A stretch of DNA of 64,000 bases. It comes from an uncultured Bacteroidota bacterium (GTDB taxonomy: Bacteria > Bacteroidota > Bacteroidia > Bacteroidales > 4484-276). The translations under genes and the position numbers were made by a program. Shown here piece by piece: positions 43,354-51,844 of the stretch. The stretch covers positions 1 to 64,000 of the forward strand of contig CAJATL010000219.1 of NCBI GenBank assembly GCA_903944895.1, given 5' to 3'. Every line of letters begins with the position of its first letter. Positions within the stretch are counted from its first letter, which is position 1. The notes beneath the pieces were generated by a model that searched no databases, was not told where the DNA came from, and saw only the letters and a list, made by a program, of their open reading frames with translations.

Positions 43354-44352
43354 TTATTTTTGGGTTGGCTCCCCGGCTAAAAATTCGGTTTGATCGACAA
43401 AAACTTTTTCAAAAAGTTTTCCTTTGCCTCCATTAAATTCCGCACCTGAATTCGCTGAGGAAGTAATGACAAATTTTACCAAAGTATCCGCTGCCGGAAA
43501 AGCTTTGATTTCGATAGGCGAAATGTTGTTGCCTTCGATGGTAAGTTTGTAGGTTGCCTCGCTGGTTTTCGAGGTAGATGGCGGCAGGAAATCAGCACTC
43601 GTTAACCTGGCAATTTTGGTAAGATATTTTGCAGTCTTTGCCGAATCAGCAACAACACCGTCAAGCAACCATTTTGTATCGTTTTTTATCAGCGAAAATG
43701 TCGAAAATCCCGGATAGTTGAAAACGAGCCGTGTTAGGTCGTCTTTGTTTACATCCACGAGGCTTTTCTTTCGATACGAATTAACATCTTTTTGATAGGT
43801 CATTTTAAGAAAACCCTCCACCGCATAAACCTCATCTTCCTTATTAACCCTGATAAAAGAGGTCATTTTGCCGCGCTGCTGCTGCTGATAAGGATTTTGC
43901 TGCTGTGCCTGCGCCGGTGGCTGCGAATACGAAAACTTACCGACATAAACGTTGGCCAGTTCCGAATTTCCATCTTTAACAATCACATGGGTGCCTGTTG
44001 AATCAGAAACCTCAAACTGCGCCCATTTATCTTTGGATGTTGCAGCAATGCGTTCTGGTTTCATTTCGGTAAACTGTGCCAGGATATTTTTTACGATATT
44101 CGGATCAGCAACAAAACTACTGCCTGCCGACGAAACTTCCCAATCGGCCGGACCGCCGGTTTTCTTAAGCCTGATTTCGGCATTATCTTTTAATATCGAA
44201 ATATAAATATCGGTAACATTGGCGGTATCAACTTTTACAATTTCACTGCGGAAAGTCCGGTCGTTGCCGCCCACCATATCGGCGATAAAATAAATTGCAA
44301 CCAGCACAGCCAGAAGTATTATAAGCGTTTTTAAATTGAGTTTACGAAACAT
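43354..44352 (-). CDS. DUF4340 domain-containing protein, gld operon member
   Basis: 332 residues with an N-terminal transmembrane anchor (LKTLIILLAVLVAIYFIADMV) and an otherwise periplasmic beta-rich body typical of DUF4340 (ADWEVSSAGSSFVADPNIVKNILAQFTEMKPERIAAT; FSTFSLIKNDTKWLLDG). A PAQAQQQNPYQQQQ stretch near residue 150 is low complexity. Its start overlaps the end of gldG by 11 bp. DUF4340 proteins regularly follow GldG-type ABC genes and are thought to be accessory to that transporter; the function is not established. Confidence 0.85.
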   Translation of the reverse strand: MFRKLNLKTLIILLAVLVAIYFIADMVGGNDRTFRSEIVKVDTANVTDIYISILKDNAEIRLKKTGGPADWEVSSAGSSFVADPNIVKNILAQFTEMKPERIAATSKDKWAQFEVSDSTGTHVIVKDGNSELANVYVGKFSYSQPPAQAQQQNPYQQQQRGKMTSFIRVNKEDEVYAVEGFLKMTYQKDVNSYRKKSLVDVNKDDLTRLVFNYPGFSTFSLIKNDTKWLLDGVVADSAKTAKYLTKIARLTSADFLPPSTSKTSEATYKLTIEGNNISPIEIKAFPAADTLVKFVITSSANSGAEFNGGKGKLFEKVFVDQTEFLAGEPTQK

Positions 44353-45862
44353 AACCTTCCTCCATTCTTCTAAAGCGTTTATTACGACGAATCTGCATCC
44401 TGATGATGCCGTAAATAATTACAAGCAGGATGGGCAATGCAAAATTCAGCCATTTCAGTAATGCACGTTTTCCATCTGAAATTTCATCCAAAGGACGCGA
44501 GGTAACCTCCTTGGTGCGCAAATCGATTAGCCCGGTATCATCCGAAAGCCAATCGATCGAATTTACAAAAAGACTGATGGCGTCGGGTTGTTTTTGCTGG
44601 GCATTTTGTCCTTCTCCATTTACAGCAAAATCGCCATCGGTAATCAAAACAATCCGTGATTTATTACTTCCCACAATATTTCCTTCGAGAATGGCGCCAA
44701 TCGTAACACCTTTGAGCGGGAAATCACCATCGGTCCATTGCTTTTGTAAATCGAAATACATGGGTGCTGCAATGGTTCCGGATTTATCGGAAGTTTTTAG
44801 CAGCGGCGTAAACTGCAGCGTTGACTGGCCGGTAAAAGTTATCGAACTTGCCAGTTGAATCATCACTTGTTCGAGGCCTTTGGTGATGGGTTGATTTTCG
44901 AATTTTTTAAGCATTGGCCAGTAAAAGAAAGGAATCTGCCGTGTAAACTGCATCCCACCCATTTGCTGCCTTACGCCAACGTTTCCGGCGCTTTGATCGA
45001 TCACAAAATTGTTTTCGATTTTAAGTCCTTTTTTCTCTAACCAACCATTTAGATTACAATCGACAACTTTTCCCTGCATGGTCTGGAAGTCGCCTTCAAC
45101 ATGGTTATAAGCGACAAAGATGCTTCCTCCTCCTGAAAGATAATTATCCAAAACCCTGAGCTGAGCCTCCGAAAATGGCTGGTTTGGTGCAATGATGGCC
45201 AAAGTTTTATAACTGGAAAGGCTGCCGGTTGAGTCGGTGAGATTAACAGGTTCCACACTGTACAAAACAAGGAGTTGCTCCATAGCCTGCTGAAAAGAAC
45301 CAAGGCCTGGTTCACCATGTCCCTGGATAAGCCCGACTTTTGGTTTATCGATCACCGAAAGCTTTTTAATAGCCGACGAAAGCGCGTATTCCATAGCTGC
45401 ACCGGGTTGTAAAACCGGGATAATATCGGTTTGTTCGCCCATTTGAATTTTTGCACCCAGGAAAACCTTTTGCTGTTTTACCTGATCTTTTTCACGTACA
45501 TTCAGCACGAGTGGCTGAATACCTGCCTGGACGGCCTGTTGTTCGGTTTGCTCGTTTTCGTTGGGATTAATAAACTCATAGTTTACTTTACCTTTCGAGC
45601 GGTTTGAATATTCGACAAGCATATCTCTGAAATCTTTTCTTGCTTTTTCGATTTCAGGCTGACTGCCGCTGGTAAAATAGGCAGTTATCGTAACAGGCTC
45701 ATCCAACGATTTTAAAATGTCTTTGGTTGCCTTGCTCAACGTATAAACCCCGTCCTGGGTAAAGTCGAGCCTGACGAAAAACCGGTCAGTTAGAATGTTT
45801 AACACGATAAGTACGGCTACAATCAATATTATTTGCGATGCTAATGATTTCTTATTTTTCAT
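44342..45862 (-). CDS. gldG: GldG-like ABC transporter substrate-binding subunit
   Basis: 506 residues. An N-terminal helix (SQIILIVAVLIVLNILTDRFFVRLDFTQDGVYTLSKATKDILKSLDEPVTITAYFT) matches the GldG/ABC_transp_aux family; a large periplasmic domain and a C-terminal transmembrane helix (LLKWLNFALPILLVIIYGIIRMQ) follow. In Flavobacterium johnsoniae GldA, GldF and GldG form an ABC transporter linked to gliding; homologues also occur in non-gliding Bacteroidota. The gene is 29 bp behind gldF. Confidence 0.93.
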   Translation of the reverse strand: MKNKKSLASQIILIVAVLIVLNILTDRFFVRLDFTQDGVYTLSKATKDILKSLDEPVTITAYFTSGSQPEIEKARKDFRDMLVEYSNRSKGKVNYEFINPNENEQTEQQAVQAGIQPLVLNVREKDQVKQQKVFLGAKIQMGEQTDIIPVLQPGAAMEYALSSAIKKLSVIDKPKVGLIQGHGEPGLGSFQQAMEQLLVLYSVEPVNLTDSTGSLSSYKTLAIIAPNQPFSEAQLRVLDNYLSGGGSIFVAYNHVEGDFQTMQGKVVDCNLNGWLEKKGLKIENNFVIDQSAGNVGVRQQMGGMQFTRQIPFFYWPMLKKFENQPITKGLEQVMIQLASSITFTGQSTLQFTPLLKTSDKSGTIAAPMYFDLQKQWTDGDFPLKGVTIGAILEGNIVGSNKSRIVLITDGDFAVNGEGQNAQQKQPDAISLFVNSIDWLSDDTGLIDLRTKEVTSRPLDEISDGKRALLKWLNFALPILLVIIYGIIRMQIRRNKRFRRMEEGYVS

Positions 45863-45891
45863 ATGGCAATTTTTTTAAGGTGAATTTTAGA

Positions 45892-46611
45892 TTATCTCCT
45901 GTTTTTTGTCAAAACTGCTTCGGTGCTCACCAATCCCAAAAATATGAGCGAGAGGAAATAAACAATATCCTTGCTGTCGAGTACCCCACGCGAAACCGAT
46001 TCAAAATGGGTGCTGAGGCTTAGATAATCGAGAACCCCACCAACAATTCCGCCAGTTCCCTGAGCAATAAACGAAAAAAGGAACTGGAACATAATGCCAA
46101 TGGCAAGCGCCAGCAAAAACCCGATAATCTGGTTGTTGGAGATGCTGCTGGTAAAAATACCAATGCTGATATAAGCCGCACTCATAAAAATCAATCCCAG
46201 GTAGCCGGTAATCACTGCGCCATGGTCGATTTTTCCGAGGCTGGCAACCGTAATATAATACGGAAGCGTGAATGCCAGGGCAATGACGATCAATAGCAGC
46301 GTTGCAAAGAATTTCCCAAGCACAACCTGCCAGTCGTTTACGGGGCGGGTGAGCAGCAGCTCGATGGTGCCGGTTTTATTTTCTTCGGCAAACTGGCGCA
46401 TGGTTAGTGCCGGGATGAAGAAAAACAAGGTCCAGTAGGCCACACCAAAGAAGGTTTGCAGGCTGGCCTGTTTTACCATAAAAATGTCGGATCCGTAAAG
46501 CCAGGTAAACAATCCGCTGAATCCCAAAAAGGCAATCAGCATAATATACGCAGTGAGCGAATCGAAAAACGATTGCAGCTCTCTTTTACTAATAACCCAA
46601 ATCTGCTTCAT
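45892..46611 (-). CDS. gldF: GldF-like ABC transporter permease
   Basis: 239 residues with six hydrophobic helices. The start MKQIWVISKRELQSFFDSLTAYIMLIAFLGFSGLFTWLYG is characteristic of the family, and LTMRQFAEENKTGTIELLLTRPVNDWQVVLGKF is the conserved ABC-2 permease loop that contacts the ATPase. It is the membrane channel partner of GldA. It lies 50 bp after gldA. Confidence 0.94.
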   Translation of the reverse strand: MKQIWVISKRELQSFFDSLTAYIMLIAFLGFSGLFTWLYGSDIFMVKQASLQTFFGVAYWTLFFFIPALTMRQFAEENKTGTIELLLTRPVNDWQVVLGKFFATLLLIVIALAFTLPYYITVASLGKIDHGAVITGYLGLIFMSAAYISIGIFTSSISNNQIIGFLLALAIGIMFQFLFSFIAQGTGGIVGGVLDYLSLSTHFESVSRGVLDSKDIVYFLSLIFLGLVSTEAVLTKNRR

Positions 46612-46661
46612 TGTATAGAGATTTTGAATTTTGAATTTTAATTGATTTTTGGATAAGATGA

Positions 46662-47591
46662 TTAACTCAAAGTCAGTTCACGGAAAATATCCTCGAGTTT
46701 AGTCTCGATGGGCGTCATTTCGGTGAGCGTCCAATTATTGTCAACGCATACTTTAAAGATTTTTTTGCGCGACGATTGGTTAGCCCGGCTCTGGATTTCG
46801 AAGGTGTTTTTGTTTTTGTTGAGGATGTCGACCACATCAACCGAATCGATTTTCTGAAGCTTTTCAAAAATCGAACTCCAGTCGCCATCTTCGATGGTTA
46901 CTTTGATGATTTCCTTACCCTGCGCATGTTTGCGAAGTTCTTCGGAAGTACCGTCGGCAACGATTTTGCCTTTGTTGATAATCATGATGCGGTCGCAGGT
47001 AGCTTCAACCTCGGCGAGGATGTGCGAGCTGAGGATAACGGTTTTTTTGCGTCCGATTTTCTTGATCAGTTCACGTATCTCGACAATCTGGTTTGGGTCG
47101 AGACCGGAGGTAGGCTCATCGAGTATCAGTACTTCAGGGTCGTGAATGAGCGCCTGGGCAAGCCCTACACGCTGTTTATACCCTTTTGAAAGTTCCCCGA
47201 TTTTTTTGTGCTTTTCGCCTTCGAGGCCACAAATGTCAACCATTTCGCGCAACCGGTCGTTAACCTTCGATTTTTCGATGCCTTGTAATTCGGCAACAAA
47301 GCGCAGGTAATCGATCACAGGCATTTCCTGGTAAAGCGGGTTACTTTCGGGCAGGTAGCCAATGCGTTTTTTGATTTCTTCGGGCTGCTCGCTGATGGAG
47401 AATTCGCCAACCTTAATCGTTCCCTCGTTGGGGATGAGATAGGTGGTGATAGCCTTCATTGTTGTGGTTTTTCCGGCACCGTTTGGACCGAGGAAACCCA
47501 GCACTTCGCCTGTTTTTACACGGAACGTGATATTGTCAACGGCGCGCTGGGTGCCATAAATTTTTGTCAGATTTTCAACTACAATATCCAT
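46662..47591 (-). CDS. gldA: GldA-like ABC transporter ATP-binding subunit
   Basis: 309 residues. Walker A GPNGAGKTT, signature LSKGYKQR, Walker B VLILDEPTSGLDP and the switch histidine (LSSHIL) are all intact. A C-terminal domain of about 90 residues beyond the ATPase core is usual for GldA. It is first in the operon gldA-gldF-gldG-DUF4340. It provides energy for the transporter; the exported substrate is unknown. Confidence 0.95.
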   Translation of the reverse strand: MDIVVENLTKIYGTQRAVDNITFRVKTGEVLGFLGPNGAGKTTTMKAITTYLIPNEGTIKVGEFSISEQPEEIKKRIGYLPESNPLYQEMPVIDYLRFVAELQGIEKSKVNDRLREMVDICGLEGEKHKKIGELSKGYKQRVGLAQALIHDPEVLILDEPTSGLDPNQIVEIRELIKKIGRKKTVILSSHILAEVEATCDRIMIINKGKIVADGTSEELRKHAQGKEIIKVTIEDGDWSSIFEKLQKIDSVDVVDILNKNKNTFEIQSRANQSSRKKIFKVCVDNNWTLTEMTPIETKLEDIFRELTLS

Positions 47592-47936
47592 AGGTTAAAA
47601 ATTAATTTTGAGTGTGCAAAAAAACTAAAATTCTTCCGGCATATTTCCTGCTAACAGCTTGTTTAACAAATTTTAACCCCTCAAATCTGTTAACAACAAA
47701 GCCTTTAGCGGGTTGAGGGGTTTTGGGTTTTCCGGGATGGCATCTGCAAACCAAAAAATGAGATTCATTATCAGCACAAACAACCTTAATTAGTATTTTG
47801 TATGATCAGATATCTGTTTATTTTACTTCAATGCCATAAAAATTGCCATCAGTTTGTCAGGTTTTTATCTCAACATCCTAAATTTTAATTTAAATGTGCT
47901 GGATTTTGAAAATCCAGGTCATCAAAACCAAAAAAA
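47592..47936. other. Intergenic region upstream of gldA
   Basis: About 345 bp, AT-rich, without a convincing gene. It separates gldA (minus strand) from the 21-bp tandem repeat block and must contain the gldA promoter. Confidence 0.4.
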
Positions 47937-48104
47937 GACCTTGCGGAATGAAATTCTGATCATACGGAATGAAATTCTGACCATGCGGAATGAAATTTAA
48001 ATCATACGGAAAGGAATTTTGATCTAGAAAAATGAAATTCTGACCGTGCGGAGTGAAGATTTGACCTTACGAAGTGAACCATTTAGCATGCGTAATGAAG
48101 AATA
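47937..48104. repeat. 21-bp tandem repeat, about eight degenerate units
   Basis: Eight head-to-tail 21-bp units with no unit-length change; the best-conserved core is RCGGAATGAAATTCT. Units 1-3 are nearly identical and units 5-8 progressively degraded. In one frame the units encode a heptad of the form (L/I/M)RNEIL(I/T) for three repeats before a stop, so this may be a decayed coding repeat. There are no unique spacers, so it is not a CRISPR array. Confidence 0.85.
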
Positions 48105-48181
48105 ATGCTTTCAAAGATAATTACTTGCTTCATTGAATAAACTATTTGCAAATAAATTGCGCAAATCAAAAAAATATTTTA

Positions 48182-48189
48182 TAATTTTG
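48182..48189 (+). promoter_or_regulatory. Candidate -7 promoter element
   Basis: TAATTTTG fits TAnnTTTG, 43 bases before the start of the gene at 48233. A TTG at 48157-48159 (22-base spacer) is a weak -33 candidate. Confidence 0.4.
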
Positions 48190-48232
48190 AACATCAATAA
48201 ATCATTTTGTTATCACCTAAATAATCTTAATC

Positions 48233-49174
48233 ATGGCAAAGAGTAAAAAAAACAGGGAGTTTAATTTCGAAGTCAGCGAACTTCTGATTAAATGTGAAAC
48301 CACACTCGTTGTTGCCCTTCGCGACAAAGACCAACTGCTCGAAGTAGGCTTTACCAACGAAAAACGGCTTGCATTCCAGGCCCAGTTAGATGCATTAAAA
48401 CTCATATCGACCGACGATTTTATGCTCGGTCAGCAGGTTGCACGCACGCAGGAAAAAGATACAGCACGCCTTGCCGTCGAAAAAAGCCTGCGAACCATCC
48501 TCGTCATTGCCGAAAACCTGTATGGCTCATCCTCGGGCAAATACCGGCAATTTGGAGGCGCAAACCTTGGCAAACTTGCCGACGACCAGTTGATACGCTA
48601 TGGCCGTAATGCCTCCGCAACAGCTACTTCGCTCTTGGCAGAGCTTCAGCCCGAAGGCGTTACCCCCGCAATGATTACCGCACTCAACACCAAGATTACC
48701 ACCTTCGACACCGCCCTCAACAATCAGATTACGGCTATCAGGCAGCGCGATATTACCACCGAAGAACGCACCACCAAAGCCAACGAAGTGTACCGCACCC
48801 TCGCCAAAATATGCACGCTTGGCAAAAATATCTGGTATGGCGTCAACGAAGCCAAATACAACGACTACGTAATTTACGACACCACTTCCGGCGACGCCTC
48901 CAAAGCCATCAATCCCGAATTTACGGGCATCCTTGCCGGCACCGTAGCCGACAACCAAACCAATGCACCCATCGCAGCCGCCGCTCTCGCTCTCAATGGC
49001 ACCCAACTAACCGCCATATCCGACGAATACGGCGAATTTAGCATCGACAACATCCCGCAAGGCACCTACACGCTTAACGCAACCGCCACCGGCTATCAGC
49101 CAGCAACCAAACCCAATATTATTATTAAAGCTGATGAACAGACGGATGTAACGGTGAAGATGGGGAAGGTTTGA
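48233..49174 (+). CDS. Helical protein with C-terminal carboxypeptidase-regulatory-like domain
   Basis: 313 residues without a signal peptide or membrane segment. Residues 1-225 are mostly helical and unrecognised (EVSELLIKCETTLVVALRDKDQLLEVGF; RTILVIAENLYGSSSGKYRQFG; ERTTKANEVYRTLAKICTLGKNIWYG). Residues about 232-313 form a CarboxypepD_reg-like Ig fold (GTVADNQTNAPIAAAALALNG...ISDEYGEFSIDNIPQGTYTLNATATGYQP). That domain is normally extracytoplasmic, so its occurrence behind a leaderless helical bundle is odd. The gene is clearly richer in GC, with many GCC/ACC codons, than the AT-rich genes that follow. Confidence 0.7.
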   Translation: MAKSKKNREFNFEVSELLIKCETTLVVALRDKDQLLEVGFTNEKRLAFQAQLDALKLISTDDFMLGQQVARTQEKDTARLAVEKSLRTILVIAENLYGSSSGKYRQFGGANLGKLADDQLIRYGRNASATATSLLAELQPEGVTPAMITALNTKITTFDTALNNQITAIRQRDITTEERTTKANEVYRTLAKICTLGKNIWYGVNEAKYNDYVIYDTTSGDASKAINPEFTGILAGTVADNQTNAPIAAAALALNGTQLTAISDEYGEFSIDNIPQGTYTLNATATGYQPATKPNIIIKADEQTDVTVKMGKV

Positions 49175-49246
49175 GAAGATGAAAAGTAATAAGTTTTTGA
49201 TGATATCTACTGGTTGCGGCAAGCCTCCCAAAGCACACTTCATAAT

Positions 49247-49825
49247 ATGAACGAACTTGAAAAAATAAACATTTTTAGACAATTTACTGACTTCAATGAT
49301 AGTGAATTGGAAATTATTATGCCTTATTTTGAACAGAAAAAGTTCAAGAAGAAATCTATTCTTTTGAATATTGGAAAAGTATCAAACGAAGTGTTTTATT
49401 TGATTAACGGTTGCATAAGACTTTATTGTGAAAAAGATGGAGAAGAACTTTCAACTTACTTTTTTACCGAAAATATGTTTGCAGGTTCTTATGACAGTTT
49501 CCTTTCTCGAAAGCTAAGTAAAGTAGCCATAGAGACATTGGAGGATTGCGAAGTCTTGGTTCTTTCTCACCAATCACAAGAAAAACTCTATGAGATATTT
49601 CCCAAAATGAACGAATTTATCAGAAAAGCTATCGAACAAAGGTTTGTAATATTACATGATTTGTTCATTTCTTATCTTTTAAACAGTCCGGAAGAAAGAT
49701 ATCTGACACTTATAAAAGATAGACCTGAATTGCTTCAACGAGTTCCGCAACACCAGATTGCTTCATTTCTTGGTATTACACCCGTTTCGTTAAGTCGAAT
49801 TAGAAATCGGGTTTTGAAAAAATAG
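49247..49825 (+). CDS. Crp/Fnr family transcriptional regulator
   Basis: About 192 residues from the ATG at 49247; the track's TTG start adds 11 unlikely residues. A cyclic-nucleotide-binding-type beta roll (FKKKSILLNIGKVSNEVFYLINGCIRLYCEKDGEELSTYFFTENMFAG) precedes a helical linker and a C-terminal HTH (VPQHQIASFLGITPVSLSRIRNR). No FNR-type cysteine cluster is seen. Genes of this type often lie next to the enzyme they regulate, here the lactonase-like gene 82 bp downstream. It is AT-rich relative to the preceding gene. Confidence 0.9.
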   Translation: MNELEKINIFRQFTDFNDSELEIIMPYFEQKKFKKKSILLNIGKVSNEVFYLINGCIRLYCEKDGEELSTYFFTENMFAGSYDSFLSRKLSKVAIETLEDCEVLVLSHQSQEKLYEIFPKMNEFIRKAIEQRFVILHDLFISYLLNSPEERYLTLIKDRPELLQRVPQHQIASFLGITPVSLSRIRNRVLKK

Positions 49826-49874
49826 GGAACTATTTTATTATCTTTTGTTATCGTTTCAACTGGTTGAGTAGTTT

Positions 49875-49882
49875 TAATTTTG
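49875..49882 (+). promoter_or_regulatory. Candidate -7 promoter element for the lactonase-like gene
   Basis: TAATTTTG fits TAnnTTTG, 25 bases before the start at 49908. No -33 box at the proper spacing. Confidence 0.35.
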
Positions 49883-49907
49883 CGCCCATAATTAAAATGA
49901 ACATAAA

Positions 49908-50804
49908 ATGAAACAGCAAGATTTTAACAAAAGCAAAATTTACAAAAATGTTACAACAACAGTTAAGCTTAAAGGCAAGGAAGTAAAAGTTCACGGCCTA
50001 AGCATAGGAACAGTTGCTGTAAAAAGGAATTTCAAAACCAAAAATGGCTACGGCTCATTATCCAAGATTAATATCCTCTTAGGAAAAGAATATACAGAGT
50101 ATTTACCAATTTGGGTTTGGGTTATTGAACACCCAGAGGGCATAATTGTTATTGACACGGGCGAAAATGCTGAAAGCCTTGACATTGATAAATATCTTGC
50201 CAAAGAAAGCTTTTTTGCAAAATACCAGTTCAAGCATGCTTGCAAAGTAAAAATTCAACCTCAGGAGGAATTGAATCATCAATTAAATAAAATAAATATA
50301 AAAGTTGATGATGTAAAGCTAGTGATTTTAACCCATTTGCATTCCGACCACATTGATGGACTTAAATTTTTCCCTAAACAAGAAATTCTTATGGGCAAAT
50401 ATGAATTTTTACATCCTGACAATTGTTTTACAACTACATTGCCATCGTGGTTTAAACCTAATACAGTTGATTTTATTCAAAACAAAATTGAAGTTTTTAA
50501 CCAGGCTTATCCCATCTCTCAAAACGAAGATTTACTCTTAATCCCTACGCCAGGTCATACTTTAGGACACAATTCAGTTTTATTAAAGACCGATGATTTT
50601 GACATCATTTTTGCAGGAGACTCGTCCTATCATCAAGACCAGGTATTAAAAGGCGAAATGGCGGGTGCAAATACGGATTATAATAAAACAAAACAAACCT
50701 ACAGAAACTTTTTAGACTATGCCACACTTCGCAGAACAATTTATTTACCAACTCACGATGAAAATGCGGGACAAAGATTAGCGAGCAAATCGTTTTTAGT
50801 TTAA
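49908..50804 (+). CDS. Metallo-beta-lactamase fold hydrolase, N-acyl-homoserine-lactonase-like
   Basis: 298 residues. The zinc-binding motif THLHSDHIDG (about 141-150) is the HxHxDH of the family. The later ligands appear in PTPGHTLGHNSVLL and FAGDSSYHQDQ, and a final histidine in LPTHDENAG. The layout (WVWVIEHPEGIIVIDTGENAE near residue 65) matches the AHL-lactonase (AttM/AiiA) subgroup rather than beta-lactamases. The substrate is uncertain; lactones are likely. No signal peptide is present. A Crp/Fnr regulator is immediately upstream. Confidence 0.82.
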   Translation: MKQQDFNKSKIYKNVTTTVKLKGKEVKVHGLSIGTVAVKRNFKTKNGYGSLSKINILLGKEYTEYLPIWVWVIEHPEGIIVIDTGENAESLDIDKYLAKESFFAKYQFKHACKVKIQPQEELNHQLNKINIKVDDVKLVILTHLHSDHIDGLKFFPKQEILMGKYEFLHPDNCFTTTLPSWFKPNTVDFIQNKIEVFNQAYPISQNEDLLLIPTPGHTLGHNSVLLKTDDFDIIFAGDSSYHQDQVLKGEMAGANTDYNKTKQTYRNFLDYATLRRTIYLPTHDENAGQRLASKSFLV

Positions 50805-50825
50805 ATTTGTCTAATTGGCAAGAAT

Positions 50826-50896
50826 GGGCAGGCGCAAATAAATAGAGCTTCACATGGCCGGCACAACCCGGCAAAAAGCTCAAGCCTGCCCAGTTG
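50826..50896. repeat. Large intergenic palindrome after the lactonase-like gene
   Basis: GGGCAGGC and GCCTGCCC form perfect outer arms. Within them GAGCTT pairs with AAGCTC, and GCCGG with CCGGC. The design (spaced matching arms with a variable centre) resembles the long intergenic palindromes seen in Bacteroidota near accessory genes. It lies just left of repeat copy R1. Confidence 0.65.
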
Positions 50897-50910
50897 CATG
50901 ATTGCAATGG

Positions 50911-50968
50911 GGTTGAACGAAATTAATGTACCGCATTTGTTTTAGATTAACCAGGAAGGGAAATGAGG
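50911..50968 (+). repeat. Cassette-border repeat R1
   Basis: About 55 bp starting GGTTGAACGAAATTAATG, then a variable stretch of about 10 bases, then GTTTTAGATTAACCAGGAAG and GGAAATGAGG. It closely matches R3 (52334-52393) and less closely R2 (51685-51743). It precedes the mntA/hepT pair. Confidence 0.7.
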
Positions 50969-50969
50969 G

Positions 50970-51000
50970 TTTAATGGAAGAATGAATTTTACTAAATTTG
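50970..51000 (+). promoter_or_regulatory. Promoter of mntA/hepT
   Basis: TTTA (50970-50973), exactly 19 bases, then TAAATTTG (50993-51000), fitting TTTG-N19-TAnnTTTG with one mismatch, 16 bases before the GTG start of mntA. Confidence 0.55.
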
Positions 51001-51016
51001 CAAAAAAGTAAAGATT

Positions 51017-51319
51017 GTGAATACAGCGATTGTAAATAGATTGACCGAATATTTTGCAAGTCAACCCATCGAAAGGGCATGGCTATTTGGTTCCTATGCC
51101 CGTTCGGAAGAAGACACAAAAAGTGATATTGATATTTTGGTCAATTTTATCCCGGATAGTAAAGTTACTTTGTTTAAATACATTCATATTGTAAACGATT
51201 TGCAGGCATTAACCGGCAAAAAAGTTGATCTGGTCGAAGATGGGCAATTAAAACAATTTGCAGTAATGAGCGCCGAAAACGATAAAATCCTGATTTATGA
51301 GCGGAAAACCAAGGAATAA
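51017..51319 (+). CDS. mntA: MntA-type nucleotidyltransferase antitoxin
   Basis: 100 residues from a GTG start. The minimal nucleotidyltransferase motif GSYARSEEDTKSDIDILV (G25-S26, D37 and D39) is intact, with a third acidic residue in KKVDLVE. It overlaps the hepT-like gene by 23 bp. In characterised MntA/HepT systems MntA AMPylates the toxin HepT next to its active site and so neutralises it. The antitoxin-first order here is typical. The pair sits between two copies of a cassette-border repeat. Confidence 0.88.
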   Translation: MNTAIVNRLTEYFASQPIERAWLFGSYARSEEDTKSDIDILVNFIPDSKVTLFKYIHIVNDLQALTGKKVDLVEDGQLKQFAVMSAENDKILIYERKTKE

Positions 51320-51641
51320 AGAGCGACTCGATCATATTATTGAGGCTATTGATAATATCTTTGAATTCACAGAAGGCAAGTCATTTGAAGCCTATAAAAA
51401 TGATAAAATCCTAAGATTTGCAGTTATTAAGAACCTTGAGATTGTTGGAGAAGCCGCGTATTTATTAACACAAGATTTCAGAGCGAAACACGATTCCATC
51501 GAATGGAATGAAATGATTGGAATGCGTCATATTTTGGTTCACGGTTACTATCAGATTAAAGATGAAATTATTTGGGCAACCATCGAAACCGAATTGAAAC
51601 CGCTAAGAGAAAAAATTGCATCGTTGCTCATCGAAAAGTAA
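51297..51641 (+). CDS. hepT: HepT-type HEPN ribonuclease toxin
   Basis: 114 residues, all helical, with the HEPN active-site motif R-x4-H-x-Y intact (RHILVHGY, R77-H82-Y84). The family (DUF86) cleaves RNA and is held in check by AMPylation of the tyrosine by its MntA partner. The start overlaps mntA by 23 bp. Residues KNLEIVGEAAYLL are typical of the family. It could provide plasmid- or island-stabilising or antiphage activity; nothing in the sequence decides between these. Confidence 0.9.
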   Translation: MSGKPRNKERLDHIIEAIDNIFEFTEGKSFEAYKNDKILRFAVIKNLEIVGEAAYLLTQDFRAKHDSIEWNEMIGMRHILVHGYYQIKDEIIWATIETELKPLREKIASLLIEK

Positions 51642-51684
51642 AAACCGCCTTGGTCTTTCAAATCGTGACAAATAATGAAGCTCC

Positions 51685-51743
51685 TCTTGAATAAAATCAT
51701 TGCCTTGCCGTTGTTTTAGGCTAATCGGGAAAGGAAAATGATT
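51685..51743 (+). repeat. Cassette-border repeat R2
   Basis: A more diverged copy: CTTGAATAAAATCATTGCC, then GTTGTTTTAGGCTAATCGG and GAAAGGAAAATG. It shares ATTGCC and the GTTTTAG..TAA..GGAAAGG block with R3. It lies between hepT and the orphan gene. Confidence 0.6.
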
Positions 51744-51844
51744 ATGTTTGTAATGAATAAAAAACACCAAATGGTGCTGTTGGCTTGATATTAGGTTGGC
51801 AAACGGCACCTGAGGTGAGGCGAAAACGAGTTAAACGCAGGCAA

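Noticed and set aside
47937-48104. Possible CRISPR array
   Set aside because: Units are contiguous 21-mers with no unique spacers, they decay along the array, and no cas genes are present.
48811-49041. Arginine-rich 76-aa ORF
   Set aside because: Out-of-frame shadow of the GC-rich gene at 48233-49174; composition is explained by that gene's codons.
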